Shown here: in pieces, positions 28,767 to 40,506 of the stretch
Numbering within the stretch: the first letter of the stretch is position 1
Layout of the letters: each line of letters starts with the position of its first letter
DNA from: Palaemon carinicauda
Taxonomy: Eukaryota > Arthropoda > Malacostraca > Decapoda > Palaemonidae
Direction: 5' to 3'
Assembly (NCBI RefSeq): GCF_036898095.1
Contig: NC_090744.1
Location: 11,429,213 to 11,493,212, forward strand
DNA: 64,000 bases
The notes under the pieces: generated by a model
Seen by the model: only the letters and a program-made list of their open reading frames with translations
The model's database searches: none
What the model was told of the DNA's origin: nothing
Made by a program: the position numbers and the translations under genes

Positions 28767-31121
28767 TTAATTTTTTCTACAGTTTCTATTACGTCTTCCT
28801 CCTCTTCCTCTTTTCTTATTTGCAGTCTTCCTTTCTGATTTTTGTGACGACGACTTCAAAGGACTTCTGTCCATATCCTCTTTACCGGACAACACACTGT
28901 AGTAATTATGAACAGGAACTTCATATATATCAGAATCCAATCTCTCTTCTTCCTCTGAGAACTCTTCATTACTGCTCTGCTCCTTTGAGAGATTGCTATT
29001 TTTTCTTTCTGCCTTTGAGAGCTGTCTTTTCCTATCCTCTCTCTTTGAGAGTTTTTTATTACTCCTCTTTTTATTTGAGAGCTTTCCATTATTTCTCTCT
29101 TTCTTTAATAGCTCTCTGTTATTCATCTCTTCCTTAGACACTTCACTATTACTGCTTTCTTCCTTAGACACTTCACTATTACTGCTTTCTTCCTTAGACA
29201 CTTTGCCATTACTGATCTCTTCCTTTGAGAGCTTTCTTTTTCTCCTCCTTTTCTTTGGGAGTTTTTTATCACTTCTCACTGCCTTTGAATCGTCTTCAGA
29301 CCGATGTTCTTCAAGAGTAAGAACTTTTTCTTCTTCCTCCTTCTCTTCCTCTACATCCTTTTCTTCTCCTCTTTGAGGAAGAACGGGCTCAGTTAGCTGT
29401 TCTTCCACTGGAAGATCGATTTCATCTTCCAGTTCATCCTCGACCTCTTGTTCAGCAGGGAGATCGATCTCTTCTTCCAGTTCATCCTCGACCTCTTGTT
29501 CAGCAGGGAGATCGATCTCTTCTTCCAGTTCATCCTCGACCTCTTGTTCAGCAGGGAGATCGATCTCATCTTCCAGATCATCCTCGACCTCTTGTTCAGC
29601 AGGGAGATCGATCTCTTCTTCCAGTTCATCCTCGACCTCTTGTTCAGCAGGGAGATCGATCTCTTCTTCCAGTTCATCCTCGACCTCTTGTTCAGCAGGG
29701 AGATCGATCTCATCTTCCAGATCATCCTCGACCTCTTGTTCAGCAGGGAGATCGATCTCTTCTTCCAGTTCATCCTCGACCTCTTGTTCAGCAGGGAGAT
29801 CGATCTCTTCTTCCAGTTCATCCTCGACCTCTTGTTCAGCAGGGAGATCGATCTCATCTTCCAGATCATCCTCGACCTCTTGTTCAGCAGGGAGATCGAT
29901 CTCTTCTTCCAGTTCATCCTCGACCTCTTGTTCAGCAGGGAGATCGATCTCTTCTTCCAGTTCATCCTCGACCTCTTGTTCAGCAGGGAGATCGATCTCT
30001 TCTTCCAGTTCATCCTCGACCTCTTGTTCAGCAGGGAGATCGATCTCTTCTTCCAGTTCATCCTCGACCTCTTGTTCCGCAGGAAGATCTACTTCATCTT
30101 CCAGTTCATCCTCGACCTCTTGTTCAGCAGGAAGATCGAATTCCTGGAAATCTACTTCAGCTGGAAGAAATTCACCATCTTCCAGCTCTTCGGGGAATGC
30201 TCCTTCAGCTGGAAGAAATTCATCATCTTCCAGCTCTTCTGGGAACACTCCCTCAGCTGGAAGAAATTCATCATCTTCCAGCTCTTCGGGGAACACTCCC
30301 TCAGCTGGAAGAAATTCACCATCTTCCAGCTCTTCGGGGAACACTCCCTCAGCTGGAAGAAATTCACCATCTTCCAGCTCTTCGGGGAACACTCCCTCAG
30401 CTGGAAGAAATTCACCATCTTCCAGCTCTTCTGGGAACACTCCCTCAGCTGGAAGAAATTCATCATCTTCCAGCTCTTCTGGGAACACTCCCTCAGCTGG
30501 AAGAAATTCACCATCTTCCAGCTCTTCGGGGAATGCTCCTTCAGCTGGAAGAAATTCACTATCTTCCTGTGTAGTTTCTCGGATTTCCTGGAGAAGATTC
30601 TGCAAAAGCTCTTCATCTCTCACAGTCTCTCCTCCTTTTCCGTTTCTTCCACACAGGTACCTGAAAAAGAAAAATGCTCCGACGGCAGCAGTGCCAAAGG
30701 CAGCTGTGCCCAAGAGGAAGGCCATCTTCGGCCAAAGGACATGTTGGTCGACCAAACGGAGAATCTCATCCTTCTCCGCTGCTTCGCCGCCGACAATGTC
30801 CTTCGCCAGGCCCACCAGAGTTCCGTCGCAGGGTGACAGGTTTGGTTCCTCGTACCTGACCAGGTTCGATAAACCGATGTACCCAAGGGCAGAATGCAGG
30901 CGCCGCCACATCCCGTTTTGGGTCCTGTAATCCTGCAGATTCTGACGCGCCGCGTCGCACAAGTCCAGCTCTTCCTCCAGAGCTGATCGCCATTGCCATC
31001 CTCCGTTAAGGAGAATTTTTACTGCTTTCTTCATTGCCTCCATTTCAAAATTCACGCCAAATGCTTTGAATACTTGATAAACCATATTTATGATTACCGA
31101 AACCTTTCCTGAATTTAGCAT
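28767..31121 (-). CDS. 784-residue single-pass membrane protein with three charged repeat families
   Basis: I do not recognise this protein. One uninterrupted frame runs from an ATG at 31121 to a stop at 28767. Residues 1-130 are non-repetitive (WQWRSALEEELDLCDAARQN, MWRRLHSALGYIG). Residues 133-154 are a hydrophobic Gly/Ala/Phe segment (FLLGTAAFGTAAVGAFFFF), a likely membrane span followed by RYLCGRNGK. Then come eight 16-residue repeats of EFLPAEGVFPEELEDG type (about 189-316), fifteen 16-residue DLPAEQEVEDELEEEI repeats (about 329-568), a basic PKKRRRKRK stretch (622-630), ten 10-residue KLSKEExSNx repeats (about 630-729) and a basic tail with KKRGRGGRRNR. The protein therefore switches from strongly acidic to strongly basic. 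The start could also be Met13 or Met27. Coding support comes from the open frame, repeat units in multiples of three, synonymous-type variation and the ordered layout. There is no homology evidence. A scaffold or tether role is speculation. Confidence 0.7.
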   Translation of the reverse strand: MLNSGKVSVIINMVYQVFKAFGVNFEMEAMKKAVKILLNGGWQWRSALEEELDLCDAARQNLQDYRTQNGMWRRLHSALGYIGLSNLVRYEEPNLSPCDGTLVGLAKDIVGGEAAEKDEILRLVDQHVLWPKMAFLLGTAAFGTAAVGAFFFFRYLCGRNGKGGETVRDEELLQNLLQEIRETTQEDSEFLPAEGAFPEELEDGEFLPAEGVFPEELEDDEFLPAEGVFPEELEDGEFLPAEGVFPEELEDGEFLPAEGVFPEELEDGEFLPAEGVFPEELEDDEFLPAEGVFPEELEDDEFLPAEGAFPEELEDGEFLPAEVDFQEFDLPAEQEVEDELEDEVDLPAEQEVEDELEEEIDLPAEQEVEDELEEEIDLPAEQEVEDELEEEIDLPAEQEVEDELEEEIDLPAEQEVEDDLEDEIDLPAEQEVEDELEEEIDLPAEQEVEDELEEEIDLPAEQEVEDDLEDEIDLPAEQEVEDELEEEIDLPAEQEVEDELEEEIDLPAEQEVEDDLEDEIDLPAEQEVEDELEEEIDLPAEQEVEDELEEEIDLPAEQEVEDELEDEIDLPVEEQLTEPVLPQRGEEKDVEEEKEEEEKVLTLEEHRSEDDSKAVRSDKKLPKKRRRKRKLSKEEISNGKVSKEESSNSEVSKEESSNSEVSKEEMNNRELLKKERNNGKLSNKKRSNKKLSKREDRKRQLSKAERKNSNLSKEQSSNEEFSEEEERLDSDIYEVPVHNYYSVLSGKEDMDRSPLKSSSQKSERKTANKKRGRGGRRNRNCRKN

Positions 31122-31149
31122 TATTTAAAAAAAAAAAAGCAAGTTGAGG

Positions 31150-31225
<76 letters not shown>

Positions 31226-31271
31226 CAGCAAATTCTCTTATGGCTTCAACTGGAGTCCAAATGTCTCCAGG

Positions 31272-31306
<35 letters not shown>

Positions 31307-31765
31307 ATAGTGGATAATAACTTTCTTATATACATACATACATACATACATACATACATACATAAACGAATAGAACGACCGAGAATCCAGAAGATAAAGA
31401 AATACAGAAAGGAATTAAAAAACCATAACAAAAGGAAAGATTTATTCATAATTTTCTTTCTGTGCGAATCGTAACATTTATCAGCTAAGACGCTTCTGAG
31501 GCAAATCTCACCCCCTGAAGACCATTCTGGAAGCGTTCTTATTTCATCTTCGATCATTCCCGGAATGTATAAATTTCCTTTGTATTCGTGTTAACAGTTG
31601 AGGAAATAATCGGAAGAATAAGGAATCCCAAATCTCTCTCTCTCTCTTTGAAGAAGTCTTCGAAATGTCTTCATAGGCGGAAAACAGGAGAAATTTTACA
31701 CTGATGACGATTTTGTTCTTTTTCACTCCAGTTATAGAAATACTTTCCTATCCTAATGGCCGGTG

Positions 31766-31770
<5 letters not shown>
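31122..31770. repeat. (GA)n and (CATA)n tracts, otherwise no gene
   Basis: An A run at 31126-31137 is followed by (GA)n at 31152-31222 and 31275-31303, and (CATA)n at about 31330-31363. The rest, to 31770, shows no convincing gene. This is the upstream side of the 784-codon ORF, and no TATA box or initiator could be assigned with confidence. Confidence 0.7.
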
Positions 31771-32160
<390 letters not shown>

Positions 32161-32198
32161 TTTATGCGTATCTATTAAATTTCATTTTCGTTTTAAAT

Positions 32199-32224
32199 AT
32201 ATATATATACATATATATATATAC

Positions 32225-32259
<35 letters not shown>

Positions 32260-32348
32260 GTATAATTATATATATGTCAATATATATGCAGTAAATATAT
32301 TTATATATATATGTGCGTATATTTATATATATGTTAATATATATACAG

Positions 32349-32447
<99 letters not shown>

Positions 32448-32451
32448 ATTT

Positions 32452-32456
<5 letters not shown>
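32199..32456. repeat. Compound (TA)n tract
   Basis: (TA)n with repeated ATATACAGTAAATATA and ATATGTCAATATA interruptions. It borders the left arm of the long inverted repeat. Confidence 0.9.
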
Positions 32457-32491
<35 letters not shown>

Positions 32492-33327
32492 TGACTGTAT
32501 TATCTAAAGGTAAATAATTCCTTAAAACGAATTGAATACTGACATAACATGACTTGTCATTACTTAAACTGATCAGTTGTAGCAGAAGCAATAATGAATA
32601 ATGAGGGAATGAGGACACAAGACGAATTTAGATAACCATCACAGACAGACACACGCACTTACACTATTATTCTTGGACATTTCCAGACATGGAGGTTTTC
32701 AATACGATGCAAATTACAAGACTATGAAGATCATTTTGATGTCTTTTTAAATTGACATATCTGACTTTTTCAATCGACTTTTTAATCGCAAAAAGTGAGG
32801 TTTATTTACGAGATAGATATGTACGTAAAGGCAATCAGTTTTTACTCCTTTCCTCTCCATTCGTTTGGTATTTATCCTTGCTTCTTATTCCCCTTCTTTC
32901 AATCCCCCATCTTTTCCCGTATCCCAATTCTTTCCCAACAGCAGTAATTTAATCAACGCCCAAACTAGCTGATTGACAGGTGGCCTTCTCCTCCCCCCCC
33001 CTCAGACCGTGGGAAAAAGTGAGCCAATATTTTTACGACCGAGCTCAAGCTAAAGATTGGGATACAGGAAAAGATAGGGATTGAAGGAAGGGGAATAAGA
33101 AGAAACAATGATAAATATTGGTCAAAGAGGGGGGAAAGTAGTAAGAATTATAATGTGTGTGTGTGTGTCTGTGACGGTTATTTAAATTTGTCTTGTGTCC
33201 TCATTCCTTTATTATTCAGTCTCGCTTCTGCTACAAGTGATCTATTTAAGTAATGACAAGTCATGTTTTGTCAGTATTTAATTTGACTTAAGGGATTATT
33301 TACCTTCAAATGATACAGTCAGCAACT

Positions 33328-33395
<68 letters not shown>
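32457..33395. repeat. Long inverted repeat with microsatellite ends
   Basis: The left arm begins with (GA)n at 32457-32488 and the right arm ends with (CT)n at 33331-33395. Inward, GCTGACTGTATTATC pairs with GATACAGTCAGC, ATGACTTGTCATTACTTAA with TTAAGTAATGACAAGTCAT, and AGGACACAAGACGAATT with AATTTGTCTTGTGTCCT. Nearer the centre, CTTATTCCCCTTCTTTCAAT pairs with ATTGAAGGAAGGGGAATAAG. About 165 bases of the left arm (roughly 32690-32850) have no partner. The loop holds a C-rich stretch near 32990. No ORF with known motifs is present. Confidence 0.85.
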
Positions 33396-33587
<192 letters not shown>

Positions 33588-33835
33588 GTTATTGTGATAC
33601 CTTCACGTGATGAAAGGGTTAGTGTATCACCATGATCAGCAAGCTGTACTAGTCAGGTCTACCCATACTAGGTTGGTTTGCTGTGAGCAATCAGACTAGA
33701 GTCTCCCACCATCACCAATCCGCAGTGGCCAGCGTGGTGATGAATATGGCCAACCCCAGACATATGAATAAAGGAATAACGACATGTCTGAGGCCTTTGT
33801 CCTGCAGTGGACTAGGAACAGCTGCATTTATTGTT
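33588..33835 (+). repeat. Dispersed repeat F
   Basis: It starts with ATACCTTCACGTGATGAAAG and runs through CAAGCTGTACTAGTCAGG and GGTTTGCTGTGAGCAATCAG to GTCCTGCAGTGGACTAGGAA. Other copies are at 34234-34475 (+), 34478-34672 (-) and 42683-42860 (+). It has no ORF and looks like a non-autonomous mobile element. Confidence 0.75.
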
Positions 33836-33965
33836 GTTGTGTGTGTGTTTGTAGGTGTGTGTTTATTATTATAGATTCTCTTTACTCGTATTGTGAGAAT
33901 TTTTCAAAATGATAATGACTTGATCTAACACCAATTAAATTTTGGAAATTTATTTTGATATAAAC

Positions 33966-34475
<510 letters not shown>

Positions 34476-34477
34476 CA

Positions 34478-34670
34478 CTGCTGGAAAAAGGCCTCAGACT
34501 TCTTTTTTCGTTTCTGGGATTATGCCAGTTTTCATCATCAAGCTGGACAGCGTGGATTTTTTGTCTGATCGCTCACAGCAAACCAACCTAGTATGGGTGT
34601 CCCTTACTAGTACAGCTTTGCTGATCATAGGGGTACCTAAACTCTTTTACCACGTTAAGGTTTCTCCACT

Positions 34671-34672
<2 letters not shown>
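34478..34672 (-). repeat. Repeat F, inverted copy
   Basis: The reverse complement of 34234-34440 begins after a 40-base gap: TTTTCATCATCAAGCTGG, GATCGCTCACAGCAAACC and TACCACGTTAAGG. The two copies face each other head to head and could form a hairpin. Confidence 0.8.
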
Positions 34673-34742
<70 letters not shown>

Positions 34743-34805
34743 ATTATTATTATTATTATTATTAGCCAAACTACAACCCTAGTTGGAAAAGCAGGATGCT
34801 ACAAG
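34673..34805 (-). mobile_element. (TA)n plus LINE-A tail
   Basis: (TA)n at 34673-34737 is joined to (TTA)n at 34738-34765 and AGCCAAACTACAACCCTAGT, the LINE-A end in reverse, cut off after AAAGCAGGATGCTA. Confidence 0.7.
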
Positions 34806-36249
34806 TTTTGCCTCTTACCTTGTCATCCAAGAAATGTACAGCGTATAATACGCTTATGCGTTTGTGCATATTTATATATGCGTAAACTTATTTTGGGATA
34901 CGGATGCGTTTTTTTCGAATTCCTATTTCATATTATATTTTGTTCTTATCCACGTTAATTGTTCATGAAAATATAGAATTTTTCTAGCAATTAATTTATA
35001 AACTTACATTTTTATTATCCAATTTCATTAGTTGTAGATACTAATGGAATAAATTATAGATGAAAACAAGTCCTTGGTTATAATCCGACCAGCCAATAGA
35101 ACAAGGGCTTTCAAAGTCTCTTGCCAGATTGCGAAGCTTTAAGCCAATAAGAGACGGCAATAGAAATGACAGGCAACGTTGAGGTCTCTGATTGGCCAAA
35201 GCACCTATACCTACTGAGAAATCTCACTGTGCTTGAGGTCCTGAGGAAGTGAAAACGCACTGTTGTCAAGGTGAGCTTTTGCCATAAAATACGACGTATT
35301 TATTATGTTTCTTTATATAGGACGATGATTTTGGTTATTATGAACATTAGGCGTTCGATTGTAGTCAAGAAAATTAACTTGTAATTTCGAAATGACCTTT
35401 TCGACAAAGCAAAGACAAGTAGGCGGTGAAATCTCGTAAGGTTTGGTCAGCCATTACGGCCATATTCCGAGATGCCGGAGACAATGCAGGAACGTGAAAC
35501 AAAATGACAGTGTTAATACCGCTAATAAATAGTTGGCAAATAAGAGAGACTGTTCAACATGGTAATTTTTATGTAGATAAACACCAAGGAATTGTTATTC
35601 CATATAGAACAGAATCTTAAATGTAATTTTTTACGTTTCTGTATTGAAGGTGACGTTCGAAATATTGCAAAACAAATATCATATCTATTTAGTATAGATA
35701 TATACATTAGCCTAATTTCTCATTCGAGTAGGCTTCGTAAATCATATAAAATAGGACTGTATATTTATACAAAGGACTACACGGTACTAATACGTTAAAC
35801 ATACGCTTTAGAATATACAACTGTTTTTATATAGAAATAAGAAAGATTTGCAAATACTCCAGCCTTCTCCGGTAACAATGGTGTTGGTCTTCAGGCTAAG
35901 TGCCAGCCACGCCCCCTATTATATATGTAGGTATTTCGTTACCCTTAATATCATTGTATTTAGTTGTATTTTAATGATATTCGATTTGTGTTTAGATTGG
36001 TTATTATAGAAAATACTGTAATAATGATGTTTTTGTATTGATATTATACAAATCTTTCACGTAAGAAAAGGATGTTAAAAGAATCGGAATTTTGTTTATT
36101 TTATCGGAATATTTTGCTAATTTTAGTATATATGCGTTTTATTATTTTCCTGACGGTAATTTACGTTTCTACGATCTACGTTGGCGTATAATGAACAGTT
36201 TCTGACTTACGTATAGTGACCTTTTAGTTGCTGTCACTCGGACAATTTA
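34806..36249. other. AT-rich, no gene supported
   Basis: Apart from the possible promoter listed separately, I see only AT-rich sequence. A CACGCCCC box and GGTAACAATGG near 35870-35915 are single motifs without other support. Confidence 0.4.
35088..35275 (+). promoter_or_regulatory. Possible CCAAT-box promoter with 5' exon donor
   Basis: GCCAATAG at about 35092, GCCAATAAG at about 35153 and the inverted ATTGGCC at about 35203 lie within about 110 bases. This locally GC-richer stretch is followed by AGGTCCTGAGGAAGTGAAAA and CAAG/GTGAGC, a good splice donor at about 35270. GCCATTACGGCCATATTC follows near 35450. This would fit a TATA-less promoter with a non-coding first exon. No coding exon was found downstream in the window, so it is only a suggestion. 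Confidence 0.25.
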
Positions 36250-36645
36250 GCGAAAACGGTTTTTGTCCAGTTTGGCTGGAAACGAATATGACGGACAAGA
36301 GTTGTCCGGTTGTGAGCTGTGGAAAGGTTTGGCTCAGAAATTAATTACCTTTTTTTTTTGTTTTTTTTTTTCTTGTGATTCGCATATCTCAAAAACTAAT
36401 AGACCGAATCTCATGAAATTTGGTGGGATGATTGGCCATGATCCAAGGACGATTTGATTAGATTTTGGGAGTGATTGGGGTCAAAGGTCAAGGTAAAGAG
36501 TAGGTAAAAGGGTTTTTTTTGTTTTTTAGTGGTCAATTTTTATCCGATTTGCGTGAAACTAATGTCAAAATGTGCGTAATTCAATTGCCTATCTTGTGAT
36601 GTGGCGTTGGCGAAGGTATGCGCTCTACAGAGTGCTCGTTCTAGT
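36250..36645 (+). repeat. Dispersed repeat D (diverged copy)
   Basis: CTCATGAAATTTGGTGGGAT, GGGGTCAAAGGTCAAGGTAA and the end GTTGGCGAAGGTATGCGCTC followed by TACAGAGTGCTCGTTCTAG follow the pattern of repeat D (see 46487-46735). Confidence 0.5.
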
Positions 36646-36689
36646 TATTGATTTTATTTCCTTCGTGACTATTTGAATTTGTTTGTATA

Positions 36690-36860
36690 AGGTGCTCTAA
36701 GTGCTTCGATAATGTGGTTTTTAACAAATACTCAATACGCTGTGTGATACGCCTAAATACCTAAGAGTGTATACTGAAGAACTAACTGATTTAGTATGTT
36801 TGGTTTCCATGTTTCATAGGGCCAAGAAACCCAGCCCTTAAAGTAAAGTAAGCAAGCAAA
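36690..36860 (+). mobile_element. LINE-B 3' end
   Basis: CTCTAAGTGCTTCGATAATG, ATACGCTGTGTGATACGCC and the end CAGCCCTTAAAGTAAAGTAA match the 3' end at 14440-14655. It contains no intact ORF. Confidence 0.55.
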
Positions 36861-36883
36861 GGAGTAAAGTTACTTGTAAAACA

Positions 36884-36894
36884 CTCTCTCTCTC

Positions 36895-36928
<34 letters not shown>

Positions 36929-37735
36929 AATCACTACTCACTCACTCACTCAATCACTACTCACTCAACCCCACTCACTATCCTTCACTCTCCCTTACTC
37001 AACCTCACTCTCCCCACCCGCAACCTCACTCACTCTCCCTCCCTCACTCTCTCCTCCCCCTCCCTCAACCTCACACTCCCTCCCTCTCCCCTCCCTCAAC
37101 CTCACACTCCCTCCCTCAACCTCGCAATCAATCAATCACTCACTACTCACTCACTCAATCACTCACTCACTACTCACTCAATCAATACTCACTCACTCAC
37201 TACTCACTCACTACTCACTCAATCAATACTCACTCACTCACTACTCACTCACTCACTACTCACTCACTCACTCAATCACTCAACCCCACTCACTATCCCT
37301 CACACTCCCTCACTCTCCCTCCCTCAACCTCACTCACTCTCGCTCACCCTCCCCTCCCTTAACCACACTCTCCCTCCCTCAACCTCACACACTCACTCAC
37401 CCACTCACTCACTCACTCATTACTCACTCACTCAAATCATTACTCACTCACTCACTCAATCACTGCTCACTCACTCAATCACTCCTCACTCACTCAATCA
37501 CTACTCACCCAACCCCACTCACTATCCTTCACTCTCCCTTACTCTCCCTCCCTCACTCTCACTCTCCCTCACTCTCCCTCCTCCCTCCCTCTCCCTCTCC
37601 CTCCCTCTCCCTCACTCTCCCTCTCCCTCACTCTCCCTCTCCCTCCCTCTCCCTCCCTCACTCTCCCTCCCTCAACCTCTCTCACTCACTCAGTCACTCA
37701 ACCTCTCTCACTCTCCCTCCCTCAACCTCACTCAC

Positions 37736-37774
<39 letters not shown>
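36884..37774. repeat. CACTC/CCCTC low-complexity tract, about 890 bp
   Basis: (CT)n ends flank a long interior made of CACTCACT, CAATCACTACTCAC and CTCCCTCCCTCAACCT units in varying order. Purines on this strand are almost only A. The recurring block CAACCCCACTCACTATCC shows that larger segments were duplicated. Confidence 0.9.
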
Positions 37775-37776
<2 letters not shown>

Positions 37777-37784
37777 GCTGCTTT

Positions 37785-37915
37785 CCCGGTCCTATCACAC
37801 GAAACAACCCTACGCACTACGAACATTTCAAGATCAGTTTGTCGTACTAATACGCTTTTATGTCTTTTGCTAATTACTGCATATTTGTCAAATCCAGAGT
37901 ATCGAAGCACTCGGA
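37785..37915 (-). mobile_element. LINE-B 3' end fragment
   Basis: The reverse strand reads GAGTGCTTCGATACTCTGG and AAATATGCAGTAATTAGC, a diverged version of the LINE-B ORF end seen at 14500. Confidence 0.4.
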
Positions 37916-38250
37916 GAGCTCCCCCCCCCCCATAACTTGCCCTGTCTCTGAGTAAGGAAGAAAGTATGCGTGTATGAAGGTGGTCATTTCAGCAATCATA
38001 GCCTGGTCGAAGTCATTTAACCATGCTTCAGATAATGATAATATATGGGAATATTTCTCATTTCTCAATTCTTGAATTTCAATAGCTCCATTACTAACAG
38101 ATTGCGTAGCAACTCCAAATTCATTGCCTTCGTAGGACTGGTCAGTTTTAAAAGTCCCATTTGACCAGGTTAGTCACCTGTTCTGGACAATACAGCCCAA
38201 GTCGATGTTCATTATACGATGTTACATTTGAGGATTTGTGAGAAGTTGCA
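37916..38250 (-). other. Unassigned open reverse frame
   Basis: A C run at 37921-37930 is followed by a reverse-strand frame open from about 38170 to 37874. It reads GNEFGVATQSVSNGAIEIQE, NEKYSHILSLSEAWLNDFDQ and TTFIHAYFLPYSETGQ. The composition is protein-like and not repeat-like, but I recognise no family. It may be a remnant of a mobile element or an isolated exon. Confidence 0.25.
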
Positions 38251-38274
38251 AAGGTAAATCTGTAATATTAGTGC

Positions 38275-38390
38275 GTGTGTTGGGGGGTCAGGTGATGCAG
38301 TGTGTGGGGGGAGGGGGGGGGCAGGTGATTTTGGTGGGGGGGGGGGGCAGGTGATTGTGACCCGGGGGGGGGAGGGGGCAGGCAAGCGGT
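38275..38390 (+). repeat. G-run cluster
   Basis: Several runs of 5-12 G (TTGGGGGGTCAGGTGATG, GTGTGGGGGGAGG, TTTTGGTGGGGGG, CCCGGGGGGGGGAGG) are separated by a repeated CAGGTGAT motif. It is a duplicated G-rich unit of about 40 bases with clear G-quadruplex potential. Confidence 0.7.
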
Positions 38391-38474
38391 ACGAGTCGTC
38401 TTTGACGAAATGAAGTGCACACCATTTGAGATTCATACATTGCTTTTGTAATGACAATCGACCTACATATTCTG

Positions 38475-38480
<6 letters not shown>

Positions 38481-38543
<63 letters not shown>
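38481..38543. repeat. (CT)n tract
   Basis: Pure CT dinucleotide repeat. Confidence 0.95.
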
Positions 38544-38547
<4 letters not shown>

Positions 38548-38614
38548 GGAAACTAATTACTGATATTGTAAGCGAGGCCGTGTGATGTAAAGCAGTGATA
38601 TGTTAGGACATTCA

Positions 38615-38985
38615 GATTCTCTCAGTAAAGTGCAGACCTCCGCCGCGGCAGCTTATTTCACGACCTTTTGCTCCACCTTGACCTTCACCTTTGACCTTTA
38701 CATGTATTGATTGGCGTGGATTTTCATACACTCAAATATGAACTAAGCTTGAAGTCTCTGTGACAACGATGTCCAAACTTATGGCTGATTACGTGAATTG
38801 GACATTTTGCTTGACTGTGACCTTGACCTTCCAAAATTTGATCATTTCCAGCTTTTTACATAACAGTTATTCCCTGCAAGTTTCATTACTCTACGATTAA
38901 AATACACACACAAACAAACAAACAAACAACAAGGGGTAAAACATAACCTCCTTCCTACTTCGCTGGCGGAGGGAACTATTATATC
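38615..38985 (-). repeat. Dispersed repeat D
   Basis: CTCAGTAAAGTGCAGACCTC and GCCGCGGCAGC mark one end, ACCTCCTTCCTACTTCGCTG and GCGGAGG the other. Between them are TGACCTTGACCTTC, TGGCGTGGATTTTC and ACAAACAAACAAACAAAC. It is the reverse of 46487-46735, with an extra middle segment shared with 47155-47475. Confidence 0.75.
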
Positions 38986-39040
38986 CAGAATTTCTAGTTT
39001 TAATGGGTCTAATTTTGAATTGGTGAATTTGTTAGCAAAG

Positions 39041-39042
<2 letters not shown>

Positions 39043-39097
<55 letters not shown>
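39043..39097. repeat. (CT)n tract
   Basis: Pure CT dinucleotide repeat between repeat D and AT-rich sequence. Confidence 0.95.
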
Positions 39098-39100
<3 letters not shown>

Positions 39101-39376
39101 GAAATATTTCCTCCTGACACAGACGGCTAGAAACTGCGCCAATTGATAAATACGTAAACTGTAATGTGAAAGTGTTCGCCAGATTCTAATCAGTTATTAT
39201 GAAGTGGTGTGTATGCAAGTAGTCCCTAATCCGATCAACTTTGCTACATATTGCACGTTTATTCATGTGTTAATTACTGTAATGAGTCGCTCAAATGTGC
39301 AATGAAGTGTAAACCGCTATTACGTCGTAGACGGCTGTGGGTGGATCCTTTGACGGGGGAGGTGGGAGGGTGCTGT

Positions 39377-39875
<499 letters not shown>

Positions 39876-40440
39876 ACTTGTGTCAGCACTTAATGGTTAT
39901 GAAAAAAAAATTGCTTGGCAAACCCAATTTTATTTCTGTGTTGTTAATGAATCCCACGTTTAATGTATTATCCTATGAACCTTTTTATTCATAGCAATAG
40001 GAATATTAATAGCATTACCTATAAAATTCATGGATAATAAGTAAGCAAAACTACATAGATTTTGCTTATTCGTCTGTTGGGTTTCCCAGAAATATATATG
40101 TATAAAGAAAATGACTTTCCAAATCGTTAGGAATCACATTTTTACAAATTAATTTCTATACATAATTTTTGGTGCATTTTGCAATACGTTACTGAAGATT
40201 TAACCTTTTTTTTTATTACCTAGTTATTAAATCAATATTCTTAGTGATTTTTACGTCATTGTTTTTATTGTAATAGAATTTCTTAGTGATTTAAACATAC
40301 GACTGTAGTTTTTATGTTGAATTTTGTACAAATTTAATTAAATATTTTTATAGTCTTATGAACGAAGTTGAGTTTGATAATTTATGAGAAATTTGGAAGA
40401 TAATTCCGTTGGAACTTTGGTCTTATAGTGTCCCCCTTTC
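39876..40440. other. No gene recognised
   Basis: AT-rich sequence with no convincing ORF, splice pair or repeat. Confidence 0.4.
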
Positions 40441-40464
40441 CCCCCTAGAGTTGTAACTTGACTA

Positions 40465-40505
<41 letters not shown>
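40441..40505 (+). mobile_element. LINE-A tail fragment with (TAA)n
   Basis: AGAGTTGTAACTTGACTAGT followed by (AAT)n at 40466-40505 is the extreme 3' end of LINE-A. Confidence 0.55.

Positions 40506-40506
<1 letters not shown>

Noticed and set aside
29448..30836. 462-codon forward frame encoding FSREIDLFFQF-type repeats
   Set aside because: It is antisense to the 784-codon gene. The 48-bp repeat keeps the frame open on both strands, and only the - strand has a non-repetitive N-terminus and membrane span.
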